DNA from: Triparma columacea
Taxonomy: Eukaryota > Sar > Bolidophyceae > Parmales > Triparmaceae
DNA length: 36,875 nucleotides
NCBI GenBank assembly: GCA_030267965.1
Contig: BRYA01000645.1
Location: 5,774-42,648 of the forward strand
Direction of reading: 5' to 3'
Shown one piece after another: positions 28,337 to 36,875 of this stretch (position 1 is the first letter of the stretch; each line of letters begins with the position of its first letter). The position numbers were made by a program, and so were the translations under genes. Under the pieces are notes generated by a model. It was not told the origin of the DNA, did no database searches, and saw only the letters and a program-made list of their open reading frames with translations.

Positions 28337-31300
28337 ATGAAGTTGATGCGCCTAGTCTTGTCCGATACCGGATCCCAAGGTAACTCAGCTATCTTTGGCC
28401 AATGCAGCCGAGTGAAAGTGTCTCATATTTGCCTAATCTTTTGGACCTGCTTAGTCCTAGTCGGAGGGAGATCGTTGGCTGAGGTGAATGTGGGCGATAT
28501 GAACGGGCTGTTCAACACGGTCAGTAATGAAAATGATTGGGCTGACAACACTGGCAACTCCATCATGGCGAATGGTGACACTGCGGCTCTAGCTGTTGGG
28601 TCGTATAAATGCTCAGAGGGGACTTGTGCAAGTAGTGGGAGAATGCTGTTCACAGAAGACTTGAATGGAGAGGTCAAGTGTGTGGAGGACAACGCAAGCT
28701 GTGTGTTGGATGGAGAGAATGCAAGCAGAGGGATGAGTGTGTGGGGAACTGGGAGTGGTACACTTATTCTCCGAGCTCTCACCTTCGACAAGGGGTATGC
28801 TACTATTGGTGGAGGGGTTTTCATTGAAAATGGTTCCATTGTGTACTTGAAGCTCTGCATCTTCTCGAACAATAGAGCTACAAGTGGAAGTTTGGGAGGT
28901 GGAGCAATTTTTGTTTCTAGTACTGGAGGTACTGTGAATGCCTACGGAACACGCTTAATTGGAAACACAGCAGACTCAGGAAATGGTGATGACATTTACA
29001 ACTCCGGCGGAACCATCACCATCCACAGTACGTGCCCTTCTCCCTACTCCTCCAACACTCCAATCCAAGGTAAGACGAGAATGAGGATTGTGTAGTCTGT
29101 AGAACCATTCCTAACCCCATAACTCACTTTACCTTACCGCTGCACCAATTCCTATTCCTGCCTCCTTGCACAGGATCCGCTTTGGACACTGCTGGTGCTG
29201 TCGATGGCTCCTTATACTCTTTCAACTGTGTCTTCTACAGCTGCGACGCTGGCTTCTCCAACCCAACCTCTGGCACATCAATCTCTGACTGCGAAGAGTG
29301 TGTTGCAGGAAAGTTCTCATCTGCTGCCGGTTCTGGCACTTGTTCTGATTGCCCCCAAGGTAAGCTCCCCACTTCTCTTCAATCCTTTCCTTTCAACACA
29401 ATCTAACTCACTCCCAACAGGCACCTACAGCACGGCCCGATCCACCACTTGCACAAACTGCCCTACCGGAACTTACGCCGAGTCCACCTCCACAGTCACT
29501 TGCACTGGCTGCTCTGTTGGCAAGTACCTACCCACTGAAGGTTCCTTCTCCCAGTACGACTGCATCAATTGCGAAGCAGGAAAGTACCAGGCATTCGCTG
29601 GTCAGGGTCAGTGTGAAGAGTGCTCAAGTGGAACATACTCTGCGGAAATGGCAAGAGTCTGTACTGCTTGCCCTCCGGGGACATATTCATCCACAGATTC
29701 ATCTACAGGGTGCTCAGAGTGCACGGTAGGAAAATACACATCAACTCCAGGCAGCACAACATGCCATTATTGCCCATGGGGAGAGTACAATGTCGGCGTA
29801 GCCAACGTTGGATGTACATCTTGCTCTGCTGGAAAGTTTCTTGTCTTTGACGTCTTTGATACTGACCGTGAGTGCAGGGCGTGCCCCGCCGGGAAGTTCA
29901 GTGTGGTCGGAGACGTCCTCTGCAGGACCTGTGAGGGTGGATTCGTAAGCAACAACCCAGAAGGGGCCAGCTTCTGCGAGCCATGCGAGGCAGGCAAGTA
30001 CACTAGTGCTGATGCTGCGACGTGCGTAGGCTGCGAAGCTGGGTTTTGGAGCGGTCTCGCCTCCAAAGGCTGCACCGAGTGTAGCGACGGCTCTGTTTCT
30101 GCTAGAAATGCGACAGTTTGCTCCACGTGCTCTGCTGGCTTTTTCGCTTCAGCAAACAAGACAAAATGTGAGCCCTGCCCGGTAGGGTTCTGGAGTGGAC
30201 AGGGAGCAACCTCTTGCGCTGCTTGCGAAGTTGGCAAATTCAACACTGCCTTAAATTCAACTGGCTGCAGCTGGTGTACGGATGATGCTGTTAGGGGCTC
30301 AACGACAGACTTGGTAGCCTCAAATTCTTCATCACAATGTCGCTGCGATGCTGGATTCTTTGAGAGTTCTCAATCCTGCGAAGCTGTGGGAGAAGGGATG
30401 GACTCTGAAACAAAGGGGATGACTACATCACTACTAAAAATTGAAAAAGGCTACTGGCGGACAGGTGCTGATTCACTCAACATTCTTGCATGCCAGAATA
30501 AGGAGCACTGTTTAGGGGGGACAGATCCCAACAACTACTGCGCTGAAGGCTACGGCGGACCCCTCTGCTCTGTCTGCATGGATGGCTACAGTGCCGTTGG
30601 TGCTGGAGAAGGCCTGTCATGTAGTAAATGCGAAGGTTCTGCAACAGCTACTGTTGTTGTAGGGATCACAGTCCTTTTGCTGCTGTTTTCCCTGATGGTC
30701 CGGTTTATACTCAAGAAGGACAAGACTGAATCACGGCTAAGTAGGGCAAGTAAGAAGCTCGAGAACAAATTGGGAAGCGCTGAGCCAGTGATCAAGATCG
30801 TCTTTGCCTACTTCCAAGTTGTCGGTAGTCTTGGTTTAATCTTTCAAATCAAGTTCCCTCCAGTCTACTCAACAGTCATCTCCTTCCTCTCCGGAGTGTT
30901 CTCCCTGGACTTCATCTCCTTCATGCCCATCGGCTGCGTCTTCTCCTCCACGCACTACACTCTACTTCTGTCATACACTTTAGTGCCTCTATCTCTCAGC
31001 ATCTTCTTGGTGTGCTGGTACAACAAGTTGAAGAGGGAAACAGACGAGAAGTCAATCTCCCTGAGGAATACACTCTCTGAACTCTTCCTGGCGCTCACAT
31101 TCCTTCTCTTGCCTAGTGTCTCTGTGAAAATCTTCACTACCTTTGGATGTGTAGACTTTGACGATGGCACAAGCTTCTTAAAGGTTGACTTCTCGTTGGA
31201 CTGCCAATCTGCTCAACACACTTTCTACAAGGCCTTTGCAGCGTTTATGGTCGCTGTGTACCCAGTTGGGGTTCCACTGATGTACTTCTCCTTGCTCTTC

Positions 31301-31867
31301 AGAACAAGACAGCAATTGAAAGCGGGGCAGGTGGAGAATGAGAATAAGGAAATGAAGAGAAGCACCGCACTAGAAGAGGCGCTGGTCAAGAGAGACGAGA
31401 ACGAGGGGAAGGATCCGGCATTAAAGGCACTGAGCTTTCTCTACGAGAGCTATGAACCAAAGTACTGGTATTTTGAGATATTCGAGACCCTTAGGAAGCT
31501 GGCATTGACGGGGTTCCTCGTGTTCATTGCACCGGGTACTGCCGCCCAGGTTGTGGTTTCCTTGGTGATGAGCATAATCGCCTTGTTTGTGTATACAAAG
31601 ACTGAACCATTCATCGATGACTTTAACAACAAACTAGCACTCATTGCGCACTGGCAATTGGTATTGACCCTCGTCGGAGCTCTTGCCATCAAGGTGAATT
31701 TGGACAATATGAACTTGAAGGACCAAGCCTTATTCGACGCCTTCCTCACTGCCATTCAGTTTGTTCCAATCGTGTTGCTCACGGGGTTCTCATTGGTCAT
31801 GGCAAGGAGATCGAGGAAGGAGAAAGCAAACAAGGTCAACAGCATCGTGCCGGACGAGACAAGTTAA
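28337..31867 (+). CDS. Large Cys-rich (GCC2/GCC3-type) multi-TM receptor/channel-like protein
   Basis: Three exons, 28337-29069, 29174-29359 and 29421-31867, agree in phase (1121 residues). A hydrophobic stretch at about residues 31-47 (ICLIFWTCLVLVGG, then SLA) should act as signal sequence. Residues about 70-245 contain beta-helix-like Gly/Asn/Thr-rich repeats (GGGVFIENGSIVYLK, GGGAIFVSSTGG). Residues about 255-640 hold some fifteen Cys-rich units of the form C-x-x-C-x-x-G-x-(Y/F) (CPPGTYSSTDSSTGCSEC), i.e. GCC2/GCC3 or ephrin-receptor-like ectodomain repeats. From about residue 710 come eight to nine transmembrane segments and a short basic tail, resembling the TRP-like channel regions attached to such ectodomains in protists. 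Likely a plasma-membrane sensor or adhesion protein; ligand unknown. Confidence 0.85.
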
Positions 31868-31999
31868 AACGAAACACTTGAGCTTGAAAATAAAATGGAA
31901 TGGTTTGATTTAGAAAATAGTAGGCCTTAGGAAGTTCCATTCCGCCCTCCAATCTCTCCCCCCCCCCCTTCCCGCCCCCTCCCCCCGTCCCCCCCGTCT
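31868..31999. other. Intergenic with C-runs
   Basis: 3' region of the Cys-rich membrane protein, AT-rich at first, then runs of C up to 10 bases. No gene seen. Confidence 0.6.
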
Positions 32000-32216
32000 C
32001 CTTCCCTTAAAATAGTTTCCCAGCAAAACCTTTAAATCCTAAAAGCCCCCTGTCCGATATCCGCTCCCCATTCCCCCGCTAATTTCCTCACAATTTCCTT
32101 CTTCTCCTTTCCCCCCTCCTTCCCCCAGGTCATATAGCGTGCATAGATTAAACGCAACCTCATGACACAAGAATCTCTCCGTATTCTCCCTCAGTCCTGA
32201 GGTAAGGAGGGATAGG
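32000..32216 (-). pseudogene. Tandem duplicate of the TRAPPC12 3' end (frameshifted or alternative exon)
   Basis: The segment aligns with 32240-32455, covering the last about 60 codons, the stop and the start of the 3' UTR of TRAPPC12. Every base change I aligned over the coding part (about 16) is synonymous, for example the codons for S-G-L-R-E-N all differ yet encode the same residues. One extra base in the purine run coding the Gly/Lys stretch shifts the frame. The C-rich tract followed by TTACCTCAG at its 5' edge would make a good splice acceptor. It could be a decaying duplicate, an alternative last exon, or two haplotypes joined in assembly. Confidence 0.7.
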
Positions 32217-32270
32217 GACGGGGGGAGGGGGGGGGAGCTCCTTCCCTTAAATAGTTTCCCATCAAAACCT

Positions 32271-33963
32271 TTAAATCCTAAACGCCCCCTGTCCTATATC
32301 CGCTCCCCATTCCCCCGCTAATTTCCTAACGATTTCCTTCTTCTCCTTCCCCCCCCCCTCCCCCAGGTCATAAAGCGTGCATAAATTAAACGCGACCTCA
32401 TGACACAAGAATCTCTCCGTGTTTTCGCGAAGTCCGGAGGTTAGGAGGGATAGTGATAAAGGGAGGTTGTTACAGTAGAGTGCGCATAGACTCATGTTAA
32501 CCGTCCCTGCGACACCCCAGTCAACTTCAACCGTCCGAACAACTTTCCTCCATAGTTCGGCAGCGTTGTCTGCAATGGCCTCTACTTTATCAATGTTTTT
32601 TATATTAGAGAAGCATACACCACCCTCAGTGAATTCACCTTTACCGACGTTTAATATACCCTCAGCCATCCACCTTTCCTTCCCCCCCACCTCCATAATA
32701 CCAACGATATTCTCGGCACCTATAATATCCCCTCTCCCGACCATGTCTTTAACCCTCCCCATTAACGCGTATTCTCTATAACTTCCATAACACACCTCCT
32801 CCTCCCTCCCCTCCGTTAACATCAGAATATCGTTAAGCGGTCCCCCCCCATTGGGGGTATTACACCTCTCCCCGACGCCTGAACGGCTTTTAACGTAGCA
32901 TAGGAATACGGCCCAAAGTCTATTACTAACACCCTCCACCTCCTCCTCTACCGACGAAGAAGAGTCAGTTAAACAGGCGATGGCTTCGTCTGTGAGTGTG
33001 CATATTCTATCCCTCGCTGCGCCTACACCGTTGTTTTTAGCTAGGGCTAGTAAGTGGAGGACACGGACTACTTTTGAGCCCAACCCTTGAGGGTTTGAAT
33101 GAGACGAAGTTGAGGTGGGGGGGGAGGTGGAGTAGTATTGGGAGAGTGATGTTGGTAGTGAGCGGGTGTCTGATATGTACGATCTCCATAGGTAGTACTC
33201 GCATATAAGTGTAGTATCGTCTACCTTGTTTGTTGTTCGTGGTGAAGAAGGTTGGGTGGTTGGGGTGGGGGGGATTTTTAAGTAACCCATAGCAAAGGAT
33301 TTTAGGGCGCTGCGGTTGTTGGTAGAGGATAAAGTACGGAAGTAGGATAGGGCGGTTGAAGGGGGGAGACCAACGGAGGGGGTGTAGGTGGGAACGGGTG
33401 GGGGGGGAGGGGGTGGACAGATTAGGGAGGATGAAGAAGTGGAGGGAGGGGGGAGAGGAGGTGCGAGGTTTGTCAGGTTTGGAGGGCTTACTTGTGTTTG
33501 GAAGGATGTGGTAGGAGGGAGGGAGGATACTATTGTTGGGGTTGGGGTTGGGGTTGGAGCTGGGTGGTGGTGTGAGTGGGCGATGGTGATGGTGTGAGTG
33601 GGTGATGGTGTTGTTGTGTGTCGTTCCATCGGAGTGTAATGTTTGTTCTGACAATCTTCTGACAATCTTCTCACCTGTCACCTTTTGTTGATTGTTTTGT
33701 TGATTATTTGCGTCAATGAGGTGTGATAATGGATCATCATTGTAATTAGATGTAAGAGTGTTGTTGTCATTTGTCTTGTTATCAGGGTTATTAGGGATAG
33801 AAGGGGTTTGATCGGGTTGAGCCATTGTGGATTGTGTTGGAAATTTCTGTTGGTTCACCGTATTATTAGTGTTTTTATTGCTATTTATTGATGTCGAAAA
33901 CGGTGGTGATGATATTGAGCGTATTGGACCTCCTGATAGTCCACCTGTTGAATTATTAGACAT
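32271..33963 (-). CDS. TRAPPC12: TRAPPC12, TRAPP complex subunit 12
   Basis: Two exons, 33963-33675 (donor ACAG|GTGAGA) and 33559-32271 (acceptor CACCCAG), join in phase and encode 525 residues. The first about 170 residues are low in complexity (Asn/Gln/Ser, then Pro/Thr). From about residue 175 a helical TPR-like region matches TRAPPC12: ALSYFRTLSSTNNRSALKSF, GRGDIIGAENIVGIMEV, NMSLCALYCNNLPLSLSLL and EVAFNLCTLYDL (human has VLFNLTTMYEL at this place). TRAPPC12 belongs to the TRAPP III complex, which tethers vesicles in ER-Golgi traffic and autophagy. Its final segment is duplicated just downstream. It shares a 327-bp divergent upstream region with SCYL1. Confidence 0.85.
33569..33612. repeat. 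22-bp tandem duplication inside the TRAPPC12 intron
   Basis: The block starting ggtgtgagtggg occurs at 33569-33590 and 33591-33612, with a few differences. An 11-bp direct repeat (gacaatcttct) occurs at 33650-33672 at the other end of the same intron (33560-33674). Confidence 0.8.
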
Positions 33964-34290
33964 TCTGAGATTTGGGGAGATTTGGGGGAGAGGAAATCGG
34001 GGAGATTTGGGATGGGAAAAGTGTGAGTTCTAAATTTTGCGCCCGAAATCGAAAACTTGCGCCTGGATCGCCGCTAACCCCCCAAACCTTACACAAACCG
34101 CTTGTTCAGGTTTGTTCAGGTCGGTCTCTCTCTGATTCAAAAGCCTGAAACAGGGTCTCCAAAAGGCGTTCAAGATTCCGGTCTTCAAAAAAGTCGGACC
34201 ACCAAAAGTCTCCCTAATTTGCTAATTTGCAACAATATTAATAACAGTACTAACAGAAGCTACTCGTAGAAGTTAGTAATAGCTAGTAGT
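33964..34290. promoter_or_regulatory. Shared divergent upstream region of TRAPPC12 and SCYL1
   Basis: 327 bp between the two start codons, with a direct repeat (cttgttcaggtttgttcaggt, 34101-34121 region). No clear TATA box. Shared regulation is inferred from spacing and related function. Confidence 0.4.
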
Positions 34291-36875
34291 ATGCTGTCAT
34301 GGATAACAGGATCAAATCCAGTTACAAATTTAGGATATTCAATCGATACAAAAGCTACACAAATACTACACAATAACACACATCCATTTAGGGTAAGAGG
34401 ATATGACTGGGTGTGGATGGGTTTGTTTGGGTAACTACCGCTATACACACAATCACATACCCACACACACAATCATAACATAATATAAACCAATCATACT
34501 AACAAACTCACCCGCTAACCCTACTCCACAAACACACAATCCCCTCCCCCCCACACAATCCCCTCCCCCCCACCCCCCCACACACACAGCTACAACCAGG
34601 AGTAACGATAAAGACGCCCTCAACCCCAGTCCTAATCTCAACCTTATCAAAATCCAACCTCCCCCCCCATATCCTTCAAGCCTCCTCCCGTCATTTAGAC
34701 TGGTGTCGTAAACTCGTTCACCCAGGTATCCTAAAAGTTCTCGCAGCTACTGACACTAAGAAGGATTCAGCGACGGAGGGTGATTTTATAATAATAACCG
34801 AATCTGCAAAACCCCTCTCCCAATGGTTAACTCAGGATTCCCCCACATCCAACGACGTTGCTTTAGGTATGATGGGTTTACTCCAAGCTGTGAAATTCGC
34901 AAACGTAAACGGTATAACGTTAAACCTCCCCCCAACAGGTGATGGTATATACGTGACGAAAGGTGGGGAGTTTAAGGTTTTTTGTTTCTACGGTACGAAC
35001 AAGGCGCCTTTAAGTGAAGGGTTTTATAGGGGTGTTGAGGTGGAGGGGTTTTTCGATTGGGGGAAGGATAGGGATAGGACGGAAAGGTAAGCATGAAGGG
35101 GTGGGGGGATGGTTTTATATAATTGAGATGAAGGGAGGAGGGAAGAGCAACGTACAACTTACTAACGAACCCTCTCCCCCTTCAGGATCGGTGTTATGGG
35201 TATAGACGGTACGATAATGGGTTCCATCCTCGAGCTATGCTACTCCAAAGTACCGGGGGGTATCGAGCAGTGCTTCGTTAAGGCTATACCCAAATTGAAA
35301 GGGGGACAAATGAGCGCAGGGAAACTACTTGGGGCACCGGTGTTTGGGAAAGGGGTATGTAAAGTCAAGGTAAGGGAGACGGAGATGGGGAGACTTTTTT
35401 TGAACGACCGACCTTCTTTGAGGAGAACGTGGGAAAGGGACATTCACACAACAGTCAAAAACTCATTCACTTTAATTCAAACACCAAAAACTAAAACACG
35501 CACATTACTGACCTACGCGCATCCCCTCTTATCGATCCCTTAGGAAATTCTGGATTCCATAAACGGTTGTTCCGACGCTCAAAAGGTGTCCCACCTAAAG
35601 GCGATAGCCATGGAAGGAAAGTCAGGTTCAACCTCTCAAGGTCTTTACTACCAGAATGTCGTTCGCTGCAAAGTCAGGGACGTATTAGAAATCTACTCAA
35701 CCCCTAAAGACGAGGAAGGTAGGAGAGTCCTATTAGCTGGGATTGAAACTTACTTTATCACAATGAAGGAGGGGGAGTGGACGGATGAGGATAAGGTGCT
35801 TACCATGAAGATGTTCCAAGTAAACGACAGGGCCGTTAGAGGTGCGCTGTTAGGTGTTATTGGGAAGGTAAAGGAAGGTGGGGGGGACGTGGTTAACAAA
35901 ATATTCGAACCAATATGCTCGGGATTCACGGATTCATCACCCGCGTTAAGGGAGCTTACGCTCAAGTCGTGCTTCCCGTTGGTGCCCATGTTGAACCCAG
36001 GGAACACGGAGAAACTAGCTCGGTACTGTGCTCGGTTAGGATCGGACCCGGAAGCACCGATTAGGACAAACACAGTCATATTCTTAGGGAAGATAAGCTC
36101 CTCCCTCTCCCCCTCCGCCCGCTCCAAGGTCGTGGCCCCCGGTATACGGAGGGCGTTGGGGGACGGGTTCGTACCGTGTAGAGTCGCGGCGCTTAAAAGC
36201 GCGAGAGCTACGGGGGAGGAATGGGAGGTTGAGGAAGTCGCGAAGGGGATTATTGGACTGGTTGCGGGGATGATGGTTGATAAGGATAAAGAGGTTAGGA
36301 GGGAGGCGGAGATTACACTGGAGGGACTTGTGGGGAGGATGAAGAGGGAGAAGAAAATTAGAGACGAGAGAGGGGACCACGTTACACCACCAGGTAGTAG
36401 CGGGGACCTTAAAGGACTCTCAGGTAACTCAGATGGAGGAGGAGGGTACGGGGGGATGATGGGGGGAATGGTAGGGAGCTGGATGGGAGAACAGACGAAA
36501 CAGGTTAACTCACAAAGTGGAGGGGAGGGGGGGAGAAACGTAGACGGGGTAAGGGGGACACAAGAAACAAGACAGAACTCTGGGGGGATGAGGGAAGGAG
36601 GGGGGAGGGGAATTATGCCACAGGTTACTCTAAATGGAGGTGACGGGTGGGAGGAGGACGACGTTGGGGGAGATGTAGGAGGGGGGGGAGGTTGGGACGA
36701 AGATGATGACGACCCGTTCACTGACGATCTGCTTTCTACGACAAACGTAGACGCACCTACAACCAAGACAGGGGGGGGGGCAAAGGGGAACCTGGGGAAC
36801 GGCATGAATGCCATGAGACTCGTGGGGGGGGGGGGAGGAGGTTACGGAGGGAGCGGTACGGGGGGCGGAGTTAAG
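34291..36875 (+). CDS. SCYL1: SCYL1-type SCY1-like pseudokinase (3' end outside window)
   Basis: Exons 34291-34392, 34590-35086, 35186-35369 and 35544 to beyond 36875; all phases agree and no stop occurs. About 704 residues are visible. Residues about 35-280 form the kinase-like domain, without VAIK lysine, HRD or DFG: PVLISTLSKSN, WCRKLVHPGILKVLAATD (SCYL: KTLRHPNIL) and IIITESAKPLSQWL. The HEAT-repeat region follows: DKVLTMKMFQVNDRAVRGALL, ICSGFTDSSPALRELTLKS, APIRTNTVIFLGKISSSLS and VPCRVAALKSARAT match SCYL1 block by block. The C-terminal part is Gly-rich and acidic (WDEDDDDPFTDDLL). SCYL1 binds COPI coats and golgin scaffolds in Golgi-to-ER retrieval. Intron 1 (197 nt) contains a 20-bp C-rich tandem repeat. 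Confidence 0.93.
34532..34571. repeat. 20-bp tandem repeat inside SCYL1 intron 1
   Basis: cacacaatcccctccccc occurs twice with a 20-bp period, followed by more C runs and a CA tract up to the acceptor at 34589. Confidence 0.8.

Noticed and set aside
33659..33674. A 16-nt intron in TRAPPC12
   Set aside because: Too short for the spliceosome; the same donor with acceptor CACCCAG at 33560 gives a 115-nt intron in the right phase.
35750..36814. Minus-strand Pro/Ser-rich frame of 354 codons
   Set aside because: Antisense of the SCYL1 exon, which matches its family block by block on the plus strand.
1..36875. tRNA, rRNA or snRNA genes and transposons
   Set aside because: I scanned for GGTTCGANTCC-type tRNA arms, reverse transcriptase or transposase motifs and terminal repeats, and saw none that I could support; a covariance-model search would be needed to exclude small RNAs.

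Overview
The window is nuclear DNA of a photosynthetic eukaryote, most likely a stramenopile alga with a red-algal-type secondary plastid. Evidence: spliceosomal introns in most genes (about 55-200 nt, GTGAG/GTAAG donors, C-rich tracts before the acceptor AG); a fucoxanthin-chlorophyll a/c type light-harvesting protein; bipartite plastid pre-sequences with an ASAF-like Phe at the cleavage site (SVA-F, SSA-F); and twin-arginine thylakoid-lumen signals. A small-celled marine lineage (bolidophyte/Parmales, pelagophyte or diatom relative) would fit, but the sequence alone does not fix it. C and G homopolymer runs are very frequent, and the only assembly gap (54 N) lies in one.

Twenty protein genes are called; two run off the window ends. 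In order: C-terminal part of an unknown membrane-like protein (+); unknown four-exon protein (-); secreted GH33-like sialidase (+); a nine-repeat protein of unknown function (-); sideroflexin (+); LYR-motif/AlgH-YqgE fusion (-); PrsW-like membrane protein (+); two thylakoid-lumen FKBPs head to head (-/+); unknown secreted or plastid protein (-); MSH6 (+); long coiled-coil protein (+); light-harvesting protein (-); PRL-type phosphatase (+); aspartyl/asparaginyl beta-hydroxylase (+); small membrane protein (+); alpha/beta hydrolase (-); Cys-rich multi-TM receptor or channel-like protein (+); TRAPPC12 (-), with a duplicated copy of its 3' end beside it; and SCYL1-type pseudokinase (+, cut by the window end).

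Layout is very compact. The first eleven genes strictly alternate in strand, giving convergent 3' ends 17-340 bp apart and divergent starts down to 82 bp apart. Likely shared promoters include the FKBP/FKBP, unknown/MSH6 and TRAPPC12/SCYL1 pairs; the last joins two genes of ER-Golgi trafficking.

The main points to follow are: the nine-repeat WYLHPE protein (3767-5756), which matches no family I recognise; the LYR-AlgH fusion; a sialidase with five Asp boxes but Lys for the usual first arginine; a tandem copy of the TRAPPC12 3' end that differs only by synonymous changes plus one frameshift; and short tandem duplications inside at least seven different introns. No rRNA, tRNA, CRISPR array or transposon was recognised.
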